Shown: positions 10,140 to 22,371, counted from the first letter of the stretch. The stretch is DNA of 64,000 nt from Penium margaritaceum (GCA_023375785.1 SZWC01000089.1:62342-126341), one strand, 5' to 3'. Numbers and translations are program-made. Notes: generated by a model not told the origin, from the sequence alone.

Positions 10140-11215
10140 GATAATCAGGTGAAAATGGGCTAAGAAGTAGGTCTTTGATACATCTGCACATATGGACATG
10201 TCATTGATATCACTCCATACATGATCAAATGTAGATCCACTTTCATGCATTTCAAATTTGAGATCAAGGAGAGAATGTTCACACGAGGAGAGATAGTATC
10301 AATGTCAATGTTCATATCACCAATTATGGTTGTTGGTGGTATAGCATGTGCAATTGTCTGTACAAACTGTAAAAACATTCTTACCAGAGGAGCTGGGAGA
10401 ACAATAGGAGAAACATATGTACTAAAAAGTACGAGGTAATGTCTTGCCACCATGTCATGGTTTCAAAATCATCCCCATTACGGTGCTCGAAAACGACATC
10501 AGCTGTTTTTGCTATAAGAAGAACCCCAATAATACCATTTAAATATTGTACATTTTTCTTGTGAAGATGCAAAAGGTAGATGGTTGTGTCTTTCATCGTG
10601 AGTTTCTGATAAGATGATGAGATCAATGCATTATCTTCAGTTTGACAAGTGATGTTTCTGGTATGTTTGTACAAACCTTGGATGTTCTGGTAGTAATACT
10701 GAAACATGTATTAAACGCACACAGTGAGTATGGTGTTGGAGGACAAAACATAATCATTTGTTTACGAAGTTGTTTCATCTCTGTAACAAAATTTTCTAAA
10801 AGTTTGATATCATCTTTGACATAATGACCAAAATGAATCATATTAATAACGGAGAGAAACATAATACATGTGCTGTGGTTAGAGTCCAGACAGTTTAGCA
10901 AAGGCCTCTTCATGAAATGTACACCCTTGTGTCTTGTGAAATGTCATTTTACTTACAATTGCACGAGGAAATTGTCTGTGAGACATCTCCATTCTGTCAC
11001 TGTCTTTTGCCATAAAGATTTTCTTGGTTTTTCTTTTTGGTGTTCTGTTGTGTGGAACTCTTTCATCGATCCTGTGGTCAGAGTGCATTTTGCGTTGCTT
11101 TTCACTAACCAACCTGTTTGGAAATCCCACCCCAAATTCTATCACTTTATTCTCCATGAGTGATGCATGACAGAGAAATCGTGTTGCACCATTCAGCAGT
11201 GTCCAAATTTAAAAC
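10140..11215 (-). pseudogene. PIF1-like helicase C-terminus followed by EEP endonuclease (Helentron-like), disrupted
   Basis: Reading leftward from 11215: LLNGATRFL matches the helicase 2B N-G-x-x-G turn; QFPRAIVSKMTFHKTQGCTF is the superfamily 1B motif with T-x-H-K-x-Q-G; then YVSL and, after a frameshift near 10880, a block ending KDDIKLLENF and EMKQLRKQ where PIF1/Helitron proteins have their ALSR motif and C-terminal helix. Next comes an endonuclease/exonuclease/phosphatase-like domain in shifting frames: YYQNIQGL (catalytic Asn), a weak middle where the usual Glu is not seen, TTIIGDMNID (Asp/Asn motif), STFDHVW, and a final AHFHLI corresponding to the S-D-H-x-x-I end. Helicase followed by EEP endonuclease is the order in Helentron-type rolling-circle transposons. 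The Rep domain and ATPase motifs I-II are not found to the right. Confidence 0.7.
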
Positions 11216-11451
11216 AATTTGAACACAAAATTCAACATAAACACGGAGTGATTTGTGAGGTTTGCAGTATGATGTCTGTCATCCCCAACTTTATCGAAAG
11301 GATGGTTCCTATGCCACCCAACTCCATGACTTAAGCATGCAAGAGACTAAGGAAATCATGTTATTGGGTCAGGAAGTGTAGGATCAATATCTTTCTCTGA
11401 AAAAGGTTCAAATACGCAATCATCTATGAATGGTTTGAGCTGAAGTACAAT

Positions 11452-11610
11452 TTCTGTCACTGTTATGGGCCCACAGTGACTAGTTGTAACGCACGCTTTT
11501 GCGTACTTTCTCGCCCTCTCTATCTTGTAACACATGCTTCTGCGTACTTTCTCGCCCTCTCTGTCTCCCACAGCCTGTACGCCTTGTGTGTAGTGTTGTA
11601 TCCAACCACT
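11452..11610. repeat. 159-bp direct repeat, left copy (chimeric sequence)
   Basis: Aligns without gaps to 14576-14734, about 11 mismatches by eye. It is itself a mosaic: a TTCTGTCACTGTTATGGGCCCA segment, plus-orientation family B leader with an internal ~45-bp tandem duplication, then a minus-strand B integrase C-terminal segment (GYNTAHKAYRLW type). Confidence 0.8.
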
Positions 11611-13815
11611 ACACACTTGCGAGCACGTGCATCCAGCTTGACACTTCCTTCTCTTGCCTGGACCTTTGTCCACGCACTATAGCCAAAGACCCTCTAGTAT
11701 GAGGCATCTGGCTTCTTCCCTGACCAAGCCTCTTGTAGCGTCTTGAGCTGCTTGTCTTGCTGCTTCTTACCATGCCTTCCAAGTGCGGCTGTTAGAGTGA
11801 GATTCACAAGGTAGCAAGTAGTTCTTGCAACTTTGGCCTAGAAGCAAGGTAGGAGTTTGGCCTCCATGAGAATGATTCGTGTCATGCCAAGGACAATCTG
11901 GTTCATCCACTTGGCAATGCCATTACTCCGGCGGGGTGTAAGGCATGGTGGTCTGGTGGTTAATGCCGTATTGGCTCAACCAGCCTTTGCACGCCTTGTA
12001 CTCACCACCGTTGTCGGTGCGCAACGCCTTGACCTCCTTGCTTGTCTGCAGCTCTACCATGGCGACAAACTCTTGCAACTTCTCCTTGACCTCTCCCTTT
12101 CTCTCGAGGAAATAGATCCACATCTTGTGACTATGATCATCAATGAAAGTCAAGAAGTACTTGGTGCCATCGTTTAAGGGAGCACGGAATGGTCCGCACA
12201 CATCAAAGTGAATCACGTCTAAGATTGTTGCCGCACATTGCCCATTACGCTCAAAGGGATTTCTCTTTGCCTTGCCTTAGACGCATGGCTCACACAGCTT
12301 CTTGCACTATCCCTCATCCTTGGCCTTGCACCCATCCATCCCATGAACCACTTAATGCTGCTCCATAGCTCGCAGTGTGCTGTCGACCACATGGCTTAAC
12401 CGCTTGTGCCACAACTCAACATCTGTGTCAGTGGAGTTGGCGGCCATGGTGACGGCCTGTGGTGCAACATCAAGCTTTGGAGACTTGGGCTCTTCAACCG
12501 CTGCATATTCCTCATTTGTACTCTCAAGGGGCTTGGTGTGCAGCACGTAGAGCCCATCAACTCTTGGGATCAGTGCCACAAGACTCACGTTGGGATAGGA
12601 GATCTTGATATCTTTGTTCTTGACAATCACGGCCTCCTCCTCCTTGCAGACAACCGTCATGTCGTGGTCCGTGATTTTGGACACTGATAGGTGGTTTGCT
12701 GCAAAAGACGGCATAAAGATGATGTTCTCTAGGTTCAAGTATTTTTTAGCACTGTTTAGGCTGATGCTGATCAACTTATCTCCCTGACCTTGCGCATGGA
12801 CAATGCTGCCATTGGCACACTTTAAGCAACGGTCAGTGTCTCCAATGGAGATGAAGCCATCCTTCTCCCTTGTAGAGTGGTTGTTCATGCCAAAGTCAAG
12901 CCCGTAGGCTCCACGCTTGAGCAGTGCCGCGCCCTTGGTTGTCGACACGCTCTAAGTCATCATGTTTGTCAACTCCTTACTGTTTCCTTTGCCCTCGTTT
13001 CTACCACCATGATCTCGATCTTCCTTCTTGGGAGCCCTGCATTTGCGTGTCCAATGCCCATGCTTGCCATCATTATCGCATTACCCAGACCGCTCTGAAT
13101 CCTTTCCACCGCCACCATTGCCTCTTCCTCCACCGCCAGTGCTTCCGGTGCCGCTCTGACCAGAAGAGGAGTTGTTGCAACGACCACCGTACAATGCAGC
13201 ATAGGCTGAAATGCTAGTCTCACTACCACATTGACGCATGACCTCGTTGCGTACGTACTCACAGACTGCCTCATACTTCAAATCCTCCTCTTTCCTACCG
13301 CCAAAGACGGTGATCCAAGGACCCCAGATTTTAGGTAGCGCCATGAGGAGGACCATAGCTTGTATGTTGGTGTCGATTTCTGAATTTGTTTAGGTCACTT
13401 GCTACGGATGTCCTTCAAACTGTAGTAGAAAGTCCGGAATCGACTCTCCCTTGCTCAACCTATTAAAAATCAACTTTTGAAGGATGAAGAGACGTCTTGT
13501 GAGAGCCGTTGATTGGTGTACACGTGCAAGCTTCACATAAGCCATTGATGCATATGAGATGCCTTGGAGGTGGACATGTTGTGACTCATGCGCTGATGTC
13601 ACAAGAATCGCAAGCGCCATGTCATTTTCAATTCTCCATGCTTCATATCCAATATCTGTTTTTAGAGGTTTAACATTTTCTCCAAGGAACATCTTCAAGG
13701 AGCCACGCACCCCCATGACAATCGCAAATTGCCATTTCCACAAGGTAAAACCTATCCCTGTGAACTTTGACATCCTACCATTGACCTGCTCAACAATGAG
13801 CATTGCGGGTGTCAT
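11575..13815 (-). pseudogene. Family B gag-protease-integrase without RT
   Basis: The gag ATG at 13815 opens MTPAMLIVEQVNGRMSKFTG, giving a ~135-codon gag start with the ARVHQSTA..LFILQKL helix. Gag resumes in another phase (13356-12970) with EYVRNEVMR, a Gly/Ser-rich linker and a zinc-knuckle remnant (IGHANA). A 198-codon block (12948-12352) holds the aspartic protease, with GLDFGMNNHS in place of the usual D-S-G-A-N-H, and the start of GAG-pre-integrase (LWHKRLSHV). Integrase follows (12300-11580) with DVCGPF, FIDDHSHKMWIYF and TDNGGEY. It breaks at the integrase C-terminus (KAYRLW), so RT and RNase H are absent. The 5' LTR is at 14147-14537; leader 13816-14146 has no coding frame. Confidence 0.82.
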
Positions 13816-14146
13816 TATACTACTTCTCTGCTTCTCTGATTCTCTACTTCTTTGAGACCGATGTTGTCTACTACCTGTTTAGAAGGTGCACATCCGTTGC
13901 TTACCCCATAGCCGTTGATCACCTGCAAAGAGAGAAGAACGCACACTAACGAACCCAGGGTCGTACCTCCAAGGGCAGAGCTTATCCTTGGCCCTTGTTC
14001 ACTAAGTGCCAGCACCCATCGTTGAAGTTGATGGGGCAGTTAGAGCAGATGGAGCTCATGGAGCTAATGCGCGCTGGAAGATAGAGAGGAAAAGAGAGTG
14101 TGTAGAAGCGTGCCTTGCAACTAGTCAGTGTGGGTCCATAATCCTT

Positions 14147-14537
14147 TGTCAACCAGCCTGAGGCGTAGTCTAGAAAACGGGTTCCGACACAATGGTTTTT
14201 CCGACCGCTCTTGGTATTGCAACCAAAAGGTGATATCACCCTCACAGCCAAGGTACCACGCTGAGCAGTTCATAGAAATCACTTCCTTGCATTGTGTCCT
14301 TAACACCTGGTCACTTTCGCACAAGGACTGAACTCCTTGGGTTTAGACCAACGAATGCTTCTTAGTGTGTGCCTCTGGTGGACAATTCTGGTAGGAGTCT
14401 CAAACGTAAGAATTGTAAGCAATGACAAGCAACTGATAGTCTCTTATAGTCATAGAGCAAGCCTCTAGCCTAGGCGCGTAGTGGCTCCTTGGATGAGCCA
14501 CTTTTGGGGCAATCTGGATTGCATCATTCCCCCTGCG
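14147..14537 (-). repeat. Family B 5' LTR, truncated
   Basis: Starts TGTCAACC (inverted LTR end) and matches the other family B LTRs up to the CATCATTCCCCC block, then stops. The outer half, including the TGTTGACC terminus, is missing and is replaced by sequence sharing 20 bp with the helicase pseudogene. Confidence 0.8.
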
Positions 14538-14575
14538 TGGAGAAAGTAAGGCATGTGCTATAGCCATCATCTCCA

Positions 14576-14734
14576 TTCTGTCACTGTTATGGGCCCATAG
14601 TGAGTAGTTGTAAGGCACGATTTTGCGTACTTTCTCGCCCTCTCTATCTTCTAACACACACTTCTGCGTACTTTCTCGCCCTCTCTATCTCCCATAGCCT
14701 GTACGCCTTGTGTGTTGTGTTTTATCCAACCACT
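14576..14734. repeat. 159-bp direct repeat, right copy
   Basis: Partner of 11452-11610. Its left neighbour (14568-14587) shares the 20-mer CATCTCCATTCTGTCACTGT with 10984-11003. Confidence 0.8.
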
Positions 14735-16242
14735 CCAATGACGCTGCTCTTGTTGAAAATGACATCCCTGGAGATGATGACGTGGCCGGTATCCCTTTGA
14801 TAGAGGTGATAGGCTTTGCTTGCCATGTCATAGCCGATCATCAGCATTTGCGCGCTCTTTGCATCCCATTTCTACCACTTATTCAGCACATGCATGTTCC
14901 CTAAGGTGCCAAACGCACGAAAAAGACCCATGCTCAACTTATTGCCGAACGATGCCTCGTACGGCGTCATCTGCTCCAACGCCTTGGTTGGATTGCGGTT
15001 TTTGATGTAGACCGTGGTGCTCCCTTCTTCGGTCCATAAGTCATAGGCGAGCCAAGCCGCGTGCAGCATGGAGCGCACTGACTGAACGTTGGTGCGGTTG
15101 GTGCGATGTGCTATGCCATTCTACTATGACGAGTATGGCGCGGTCCAATGCGCCTTGATACTTGTTGCTAGGTAGTCCTCGAACTCCTTACACATGTACT
15201 CCCCGCCACGATCAATGCGCAGCGCCTTGATATTCTTGCCAGTGTGGATCTTCACCATGGCCTTGAACTTGTTGAACCTGTCAAAGGTTTGGTCCTTTGA
15301 GGAAAGGAAGTACACAGCAGTGTAACGACTGAAAGCATCAATGAAGGTGAGAAAATACCCAAAGACTCCAAAGCTCTGGGTCTGCATCAGGCCACACAAG
15401 TCTGTGTGGACCAGCCCTAGCACCCCCTTTGCACGATCCCTTGCTCCAGAGACCGCCTCGCGATGCTGCTTCCCCTCCAAACAGCCGATGCACAACTGCT
15501 GCTCAAAGTTATACGTAGTGGTCAAGTCACGCACCATCTGCTTTATTTGAAGTTGCTGCAAGGCGCGCGTGCGAATATGGCCGTAGCGTGCATATCAGAT
15601 TTTGCCATCGTCGCCTACACCACTGCTACAAGACTCAGCTCATGCGGGATCTTGGTCACCCCCAACAGGTGGTACATTTCGCCTTCCTTCACCGACCTAG
15701 CCAACCCCTCTCCCCTTTCCTTGACAATGATGTAGTCATAGTCGTCGTCAAAGACAACTCAAAGTCCTGTGTTAGTGAGAGAGGACACTAAGAGAAGGTT
15801 CAATGCAGCATAAGGTACATATACCACACCATGGAAGACTCCCTCTTCAATGCCACGCGGGGTCTCCACAATCCCAATCCCTTTAACATAGACCACCCAA
15901 TCATCATCCAAAGCAATAGGTCGAGGGGGGAATAGAGAGCAGGTACGTAAACCACTCCTTGTGATGTGTCAGGCTCTTGGTACACCCCGAGTCCTTGTAC
16001 CATGCAAGATTCGCCTTCTCCACCTGCGAGGTATCAGACTTTGCCATGAAGAGGCGTTGCGCACCTCCTTGGCCACGTTCATGTTGCCAAAATTGCGCAC
16101 GCCAGTCACGTTCTGCTGCTGTTGCTGCAACTACTGCTGCTGACTCTGTTGTGAAAACTACTGCTGCTCTTGTGGAGATTGCTGCCTTTCTTTCTACTAC
16201 TGCTGCTCCTTATGGTCTCTCTTGATCTTGAATCACTCTTTC
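14735..16242 (-). pseudogene. Family A integrase-protease-zinc knuckle fragment
   Basis: Minus-strand A-type internal sequence in order linker/integrase C-terminus (14735-15080), integrase core (LVHTDLCGLM, FIDAFSRYTAVYFLSSK, RIDRGGEYMCKEF at 15124-15430), GAG-pre-integrase with C-I-G-C-L-E-G-K (15470-15580), protease remnant (15600-16040) and the Gln-rich linker with zinc-knuckle remains (16060-16240). Several stops and frameshifts. It begins in the linker, so RT is absent, and it abuts a truncated A LTR at 16243. A CTG-rich tract at 16110-16210 encodes poly-Gln on the minus strand. Confidence 0.8.
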
Positions 16243-16871
16243 TTGTACAGTTAGAGCTTGGGCAAGTCAGCCCTCTTACAAGCCACACCACTTAGCCATG
16301 GAGGCTCAGACACACACACCAGTCTCCATAATCTCACATGAGAGGAAATCAGCCTACTAGTCAGGCTGGTCACTCAGGCACGACCTACAGAGCTAGAAAA
16401 TGCTCTCATGGCACACTCATGGTGGTCCCATAACCCACAATCCCACGGAGAATTGCCATGTGACCATGGCTAGTACACAAGGATCTCACCTCACCTAAAA
16501 AGTAAGGGGAGATACCGTTTTCCTAGTTGACACACTCTGACAAGGCAATCCAAGAACCTAGGACCTTTTCTATATATTTCTCCTATCAGGTCTTGACCAT
16601 GGAGCTCTTGCCTTTTCCTTTTTCTCAGGCTAAGGCATGGAGCCATTGCCCATGGTCACCCAGACATCGGCAGTCCATGGCCCTGGAAACTTAAGAAATT
16701 CATATCTCCCAATCCGGCCGTTGGATCGGCTAAAGTCTAAGACTGTAGAAACATTTCCACCTGATCTTTTTAAGGGTGAAGACAGATTGTCTGTTGGAGT
16801 AGGCATCTGGTAGTTTCCTGTAACTTGCTCCTATGGATCTGAAATTGAGCCGGATGGCCCCTTTCCCAACA
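16243..16871 (-). repeat. Family A 3' LTR, truncated
   Basis: The inner end reads TGTTGGGAAAG on the minus strand, preceded by a purine tract (ACAAAGTGGGAAAT) that fits a polypurine tract. The far end is cut inside the LTR and joined to family A zinc-knuckle sequence. Confidence 0.85.
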
Positions 16872-16890
16872 ATTTCCCACTTTGTCGTAG

Positions 16891-19800
16891 TCAAAGTGGG
16901 CTGAGTCCACATGCGTTCATGCAAAACTGCCGCTTCTCACAAGTCACTTGCTTGGTGCAAAACATTGCGACTTGCTTGATTGTTGGAGTAAACTACTACT
17001 TGATAGCACCCTCCTGCACCATGTGCCTGATGAAATGGTATTCAATGTCAATGTGCTTGGTGCGTGCATGGTGCAGGATTCTTCGCAAGTGCGATTGCGC
17101 TCTGGCTGTCGACGCGCTCTAGAACTGGAACTACTACACTCCCACCCATCTCTGCGATGAGGCATTCAAGCCAAACTGCTTCATTGGCTCGAAAGTTGAG
17201 AAAGACATACTCAGCTTCCGTGCTTGAGGTGGCCTTGACTACCTGCTCCTTGCTGCACTAGCTGATGGCTTTGCCATTCTTCAGGAACACATGTCCGAAG
17301 ATCGACTTGCGCTCTTGAGGGTTTGAAGCCCAATCTCCGTCAGTGTTGCTGATGATGTTGTTGTTGTTGTCACTGTGGGTGATGCGAATATCGATGGTTC
17401 TAGCAAGGTAGCAAAAGATCCGCTTCACTACCTTCTGGTACTCAGGTCTACGGTTTGCCATGTGCTAGTTCACAGCGCTCATAGCCCGTGCGAGGCCTGT
17501 CATAGTTGCCACCATCAGGTACATGAGTCTGCCGACGGCGCTGTGGTACTTCTCCCCCTGAGCTGCATCCGCTCCTCCATGGAAGCTCACGAGGTACTGC
17601 CGAATCTCCAGCGGCATGCCGATGGGTTTGGCCTTTGCGATGCCAAACCGTTGAAAACATCCTTGATGTAGCGGCCCCACTGCAGCGAGATAGAGCGTGA
17701 TTTGCAGTCACGCACGATCTGGATTCCAAGGAAGTATGATGCCTCCCGAGATTGGACATCTGGGAGCGCTCCTGCATGGCCTCCTTCAACTCCTGCAGTG
17801 CAGACATGCTGTTAAAAAGGAGGAGCATGTCATCCACATAGACCATGATCATGAGCACCTCATGACCATGGTGCGAGCGATAGACGATATAGTCATTCTT
17901 AGTGCAGTCAAACCCCATGCACTGCAACGTTGCATCCAATTTCTGGTTCCAAGCACGCGACGCTTGCTTGATGCCGTACAACGACTTCTGCAACCTACAA
18001 ACCAGGTGCTTCAGGCCATCCATGACGAACCCCTCTGGCTGCTCCATGTAGATTTCCTCCTCCGAGTCATTCTACAAGAATGCCGTCTTGACATCCATGT
18101 GGTGAATCTCGAAGTCCTCACCTGTTACATAAGGAAGGAGTGTACGCACATAGGCAAAATTTATAACAGGAGCAAACGTTTTGGTGTAGTCAATGCCTTC
18201 TTGCTACAAGTAGCCCTTGGCGACCAGCCTCACCTTGTACTTTTCGAGGTTCTCATCTGCACCTCTATTCTTCTTGAACACCCACTTGCACTTGATTACC
18301 TTGTGTCCAGGTGGACGCTTAGTGAGGTCCCACGTACCGTTGTCGAGCTGGAATTGTATCTCCTGCTGCACGGCTTGCACCAAATCTGCTGCATCTGGTG
18401 CAACCATGGCCTCCTTGTATGATGTCGGTTCATCACAGTCTGCTGTTACTGCAACGTGCATCTGGTCTGGGTTTTGGAGCATCCAGAAATGCCCGCGCTC
18501 ACCAGGCTTGTAGCGCAACCTGAGAAGGTACCTTTGACCTTGTGCTGAGGCGTTGGTAGGCGACTGGCGTGGTGCTGCTGGCACAACTGCTCTTGCAGGT
18601 GGTGGTGTATATCCTTCCTCTGATTCTGCCAATGAGGTCGCTGTATCTGCTATATGACACATGGGAGAGTAGAGTCGTTGTCCCACTATCATAGTAGAGG
18701 AAGGGTCAGGAGAGACGGGGTGAGGGAGAATGTCTGCTCCTGCTGCTTCATCAGCTGCTGGTATTGGTGCCTCTTTGCAGATGATGTTGGTGCCAATGAT
18801 GTTACTTTCGTTGAAAACAACATCACAGGAGAAGATGACATGGCCAGTATCCCTCTCTAAGAGAGGATACGCCTTGCTTGCCACATCATAGCCAATCAGG
18901 AGCATTTGTGCGCTCTTTGCATCCCATTTTTGCCGCTTCTCCTTAGGCACGTGCATGTGTGCCAAGCTGCCAAACGCGCGAAGATGATTCACGAACGGCT
19001 TCTTGTCAAACCACGCCTCGTACTACGTCATCTACTCCAAGGCCTTTGTTAAACTGCGGTTCTTGATGTAGACCGTGGTGCTCACTACTTCCGCCTAGAT
19101 GTCATAGGTGAGCCGAGTCGCGTCCAGCATGGAGCGCGTCAACTCAACGATTGTGCGGTTCGCGCACTCTGCTATGCCGTTCTGCTGCAGAGAGTATGGC
19201 GCATTGCGCCACGCCTTGATGCCTGCCGGTGTGAGGTAGTCTTGGAACTTCTTGATTAGGTACTCTCCACCACGATCACTAAGTTGCCCCCTGATCTTCT
19301 TGCCTGTCTGGTTCTCCACTATTGCCTTGAACTCCTTGAACATGTCAAAGCAGTCTTCCTTCGACAAAAGGAAGTACACATCGATGAAACGGCTGAAATC
19401 ATCAATGAAGGTGAAAAAAATACCTAGAGCCGACCAAGCTCAGGGTCTGCATCGGGCCACACAAGTCCGAGTGGACCAGCTCCAGCACCTTCTTCGCGTG
19501 CTCCCCTGCTCCGGATAATGCCTCGCGATGCTGCTTCCCCTCCAAACAAGAGATGCACAACTGCTGCTCAAAGCAAGAGATGGTGGGCAAGTCATGCACC
19601 ATCTGCTTTGTTTGAAGTTCATGCAAGGCGCGCATGCCCATGTGGCCGTAGCGCACATGCCAGATTTTGCCATCTGTCGCCTGCACCACTGCTGGAAGAC
19701 TCTGCTCACGCAGAATATTGGTCGCTCCCAACAGGCGGTACATGTCGCTTTCCTTCACTGACTTGGCCAACTCCTCTCCTATTTCCTTGTCATGGATGTA

Positions 19801-21122
19801 GCCCAGTCGTCGTCAAAGACGACTTGTAGTCCAGTATTGGTGTGAGAGGACATAGAGAGAAGGTTGAACGCAACATTAGTTACATAGAGCACGCCATGGA
19901 ACACTTCAACTTGAATGCCACGCGAGGTCTCCAACCACACGTCCACAATCCCAATGCTTTTAGCATACACCACCCGATCATTGCCCAAAGCAATCAGTCG
20001 GGGAAGAATAGAGAGCAGCTGCGTAAATAACTAATGGTGGTGCGTCAGGCTCTTGGTACACCCTAAGTCCTTGTACCATGCAAGATCTGCCTTCCCCACC
20101 TGCAACATATCAGACTTCGCCGTGAAGAGGCGGTCGCGTACTTCCTTGGCCACGTTTATGTTGCCAAAATGGCGCACGCTGATCTGGTTGTACTGCTGCT
20201 GCTGCGACTGTTGATGCTGTTGTGACTGCTGCTGTTGCTATTATGGAGATTGCTGCTTTTGCTACTTCCGTTGCTGTTACTCCTTTTGGTCCCTCTTGAA
20301 CTTGAAGCACTCTTTCACATAGTGCCCCTCTTTCTGGCAATAGTGGCACTTGCCTTTCATCTTGCCTCGCTGCTACCCGGATCGCTGTTGCTGGTGGTCA
20401 CGTGAGCTTATGGGCACAAATGCTGCTTCACTGCTTCTACCGCCATTGTGCTTTGCTGCATTTCGACACAGTTCCACCTACACCATGTGCATGCAGATGA
20501 AGTCCAGGTCGAGAGTCGGCTGGCACTCCAACATCTTTTGCACTGTCTCTTAACTTGGTGGGAATTCCCTCCACAAGAGGAGGATGAAGCGCATGTCTTC
20601 CACCAGGTTGCCGGCTGCTTTCAACTGCTTTGCCACCTCTTTTGCCCTGTCCAAGTACGCCTCCATCCCTTTGCCACCCTGTATTTTCAACGCCATCGTC
20701 TTCTCCTCTAAAAGCATGAGGAATGCAGGATCCTTACTCGCATACATTTTGCACAACGTGTCCCACCCCTCTTTTGCAGTACCCTTGTCACTTACGTGCT
20801 CAAGATGTGGGTTGGAGATGGCGTTGACAAGCACCCTGTAGGCCTACCCCTCGTTCTTCTTCCACTCCTCATCTGTCGCTACTATAGTTATAGATGAACT
20901 TGTATCTGCTGGACCTTTTTGCGGCGTCTTTCCCACCACCACCTCGGATACGGTAATGCCTTTTGCCTCTGGAGGCGGAGCGCGCTCGTCGCCGCTCACC
21001 ACCTCCCAAAAGCACCTCCCCTTGAAAAGGAGGCGGGTACAGATCTTCCAAAACTTGAAGTTGGCGTGCCCTTCCAGCCTCTCCGAGGGCTGAGCTACTG
21101 TTACCATGCCTGCTGCTGCCAT
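16891..21122 (-). pseudogene. Family A gag-pol polyprotein, decayed
   Basis: The ATG at 21122 opens MAAAGMVTVAQPSERLEG; FKFWKICTRLLFKG and the acidic/proline block follow, then gag continues at 20834-20550 (GKGMEAYLDRAKEVAKQLK). The zinc-knuckle region with a Gln-rich tract lies at 20110-20350, protease at 19779-20100, and GAG-pre-integrase at 19402-19770 (HVRYGHMGMRAL, CISCLEGK). The integrase core with LSDRGGEYLIKKF is at 19095-19379. A 262-codon open stretch (18992-18204) carries the integrase C-terminus, linker and RT start (KVIKCKWVFKKN, VRLVAKGY). RT continues at 18047-17448 with the catalytic YVDDM and the KQASRAWN block; RNase H runs to the stop at 16891. Breaks: stop/frameshift after VAKGYL, a frameshift near 17740, several stops in RNase H. 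Confidence 0.85.
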
Positions 21123-21751
21123 TTTGAGCTTTGGTGATGGTCAAGGCTGCCCTTGAGTGGCGGCGCCTCCCCTGCTTCTGCTGCTCCTACTTCCAGAAAT
21201 TTGTCTGACAAAAAATGGACTATATAGGCCACCAGACTGGGAATTCGGAAAAACCAAGCTCATCACTAAAAATTTCAGCTCAAAACTTTTCAAATCGAGC
21301 CATAAAATAGGGTTATCATTAGGGGATGTTCAGAGATATGCCCTTTTGAAAACAGGGTATGTTGCTGCTCCTACTCCAGCTCACACGAGTCAGCTTGTAA
21401 ACGGCGTTTCTCCCAAACGTACCAATGAAATGCAACTATTTTTGCACAAATGCAAAGCTTATAAAACTTATTCTATTACATGTGCTATTTTTAAATTTGA
21501 CAAAGAAATAAGAGAGCTATGGTCATCTGAAGGCAACAGTGTTACTTAGAAAGAAGAGTGTAGCCTTGACTAACCTTGTTTTGAGCATAACTCTCAATCG
21601 AACCGTTGGATCTTTGCAATGATGGGCTCGTTGGAAAGCTTGTCTTTGTAAATGTAAGATATAGTTGTTGATCATCAAAATTGGTAGGGATTTCTACCTA
21701 ACCCGTCACTCTCAAAGTGATGGCCTGTGCTGGCTGAAAATGCCAGAACCT

Positions 21752-21766
21752 GGCTCTAATACCAAG
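21752..21766 (-). promoter_or_regulatory. Primer-binding site, family A (minus element)
   Basis: Reads CTTGGTATTAGAGCC on the minus strand directly after the LTR end, one change from the CTTGGTATCAGAGC seen at 56432. Initiator-Met tRNA type. Confidence 0.85.
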
Positions 21767-22371
21767 TGTTGGAACAGGAGGAGAGAGGGAGCCTTGGAGC
21801 AGCAAACACGTGGGACTGAAAGGGCATCACTTGTGCTAAAGAATGGTTGTTCAATCTCTCAAAGTGAAGGAGTACATATAGAGTTAGTGCTAGGGTAAGT
21901 CAGCCCTCTCACAAGCGACACCACTTAGCCATGGAGGCTAAGCCTCACACACTAGAGTCCATAATCTCACACGAGAGAGAAGATCAGCCTTCCAATCAGG
22001 CTGATCACTAATACACGACATAAAGAGTTAGAAAATTATCTCATGGCACTCTCCTAGTAGTCACATAACCCACAATCCCATGGAGACTCGCCATGTATCC
22101 ATGGCTAGAACACAAGGATCTCAGCTTACCAAACGATACCTTTTTCCTAGTCATCACATTCTGACAAGGCAACCTAAGAATTTAGGACCTTTTCACATAT
22201 TTGTCCTATGAAGTCCTGAACCTGGACCTCTTGCCTTTTTCTTTTCCTCCGGCTAAGGCATGGAGCCATCGCCCATGGTCACCCTAACATGGGCGGTCCG
22301 TGACCCCGAAAACTTTGAAAATTCTCCCAACCCGATCGTTGGATCGGCCTTACACTTGGATCGTAGACAAT
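21767..22371 (-). repeat. Family A 5' LTR, truncated at its outer end
   Basis: Inverted LTR starting TGTTGGAAC next to the primer site. Homology to other A LTRs ends near 22371, losing roughly the first 120 bases of the LTR. Confidence 0.8.

Larger units (their letters stand above)
16243..22371 (-). mobile_element. Ty1/copia element, family A, near complete, minus strand
   Basis: 3' LTR at 16243-16871 (inner part only), polyprotein 16891-21122, untranslated leader 21123-21751 with no usable frame, primer site 21752-21766 and 5' LTR 21767-22371 (outer part missing). Both LTRs are broken at their far ends, so no target duplication can be tested. Domain order is gag, protease, integrase, RT, RNase H, as expected for copia. 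This and the plus-strand element starting at 22856 have their 5' LTRs facing each other. Confidence 0.85.

Noticed and set aside
11470-11570. CRISPR-like or regulatory array in the CTTTCTCGCCCTCTCT repeats
   Set aside because: Only two units, and they match family B leader sequence; no spacers and no prokaryotic context.
17697-18422. 241-codon plus-strand open frame
   Set aside because: Antisense of family A RT and linker, which read convincingly on the minus strand.
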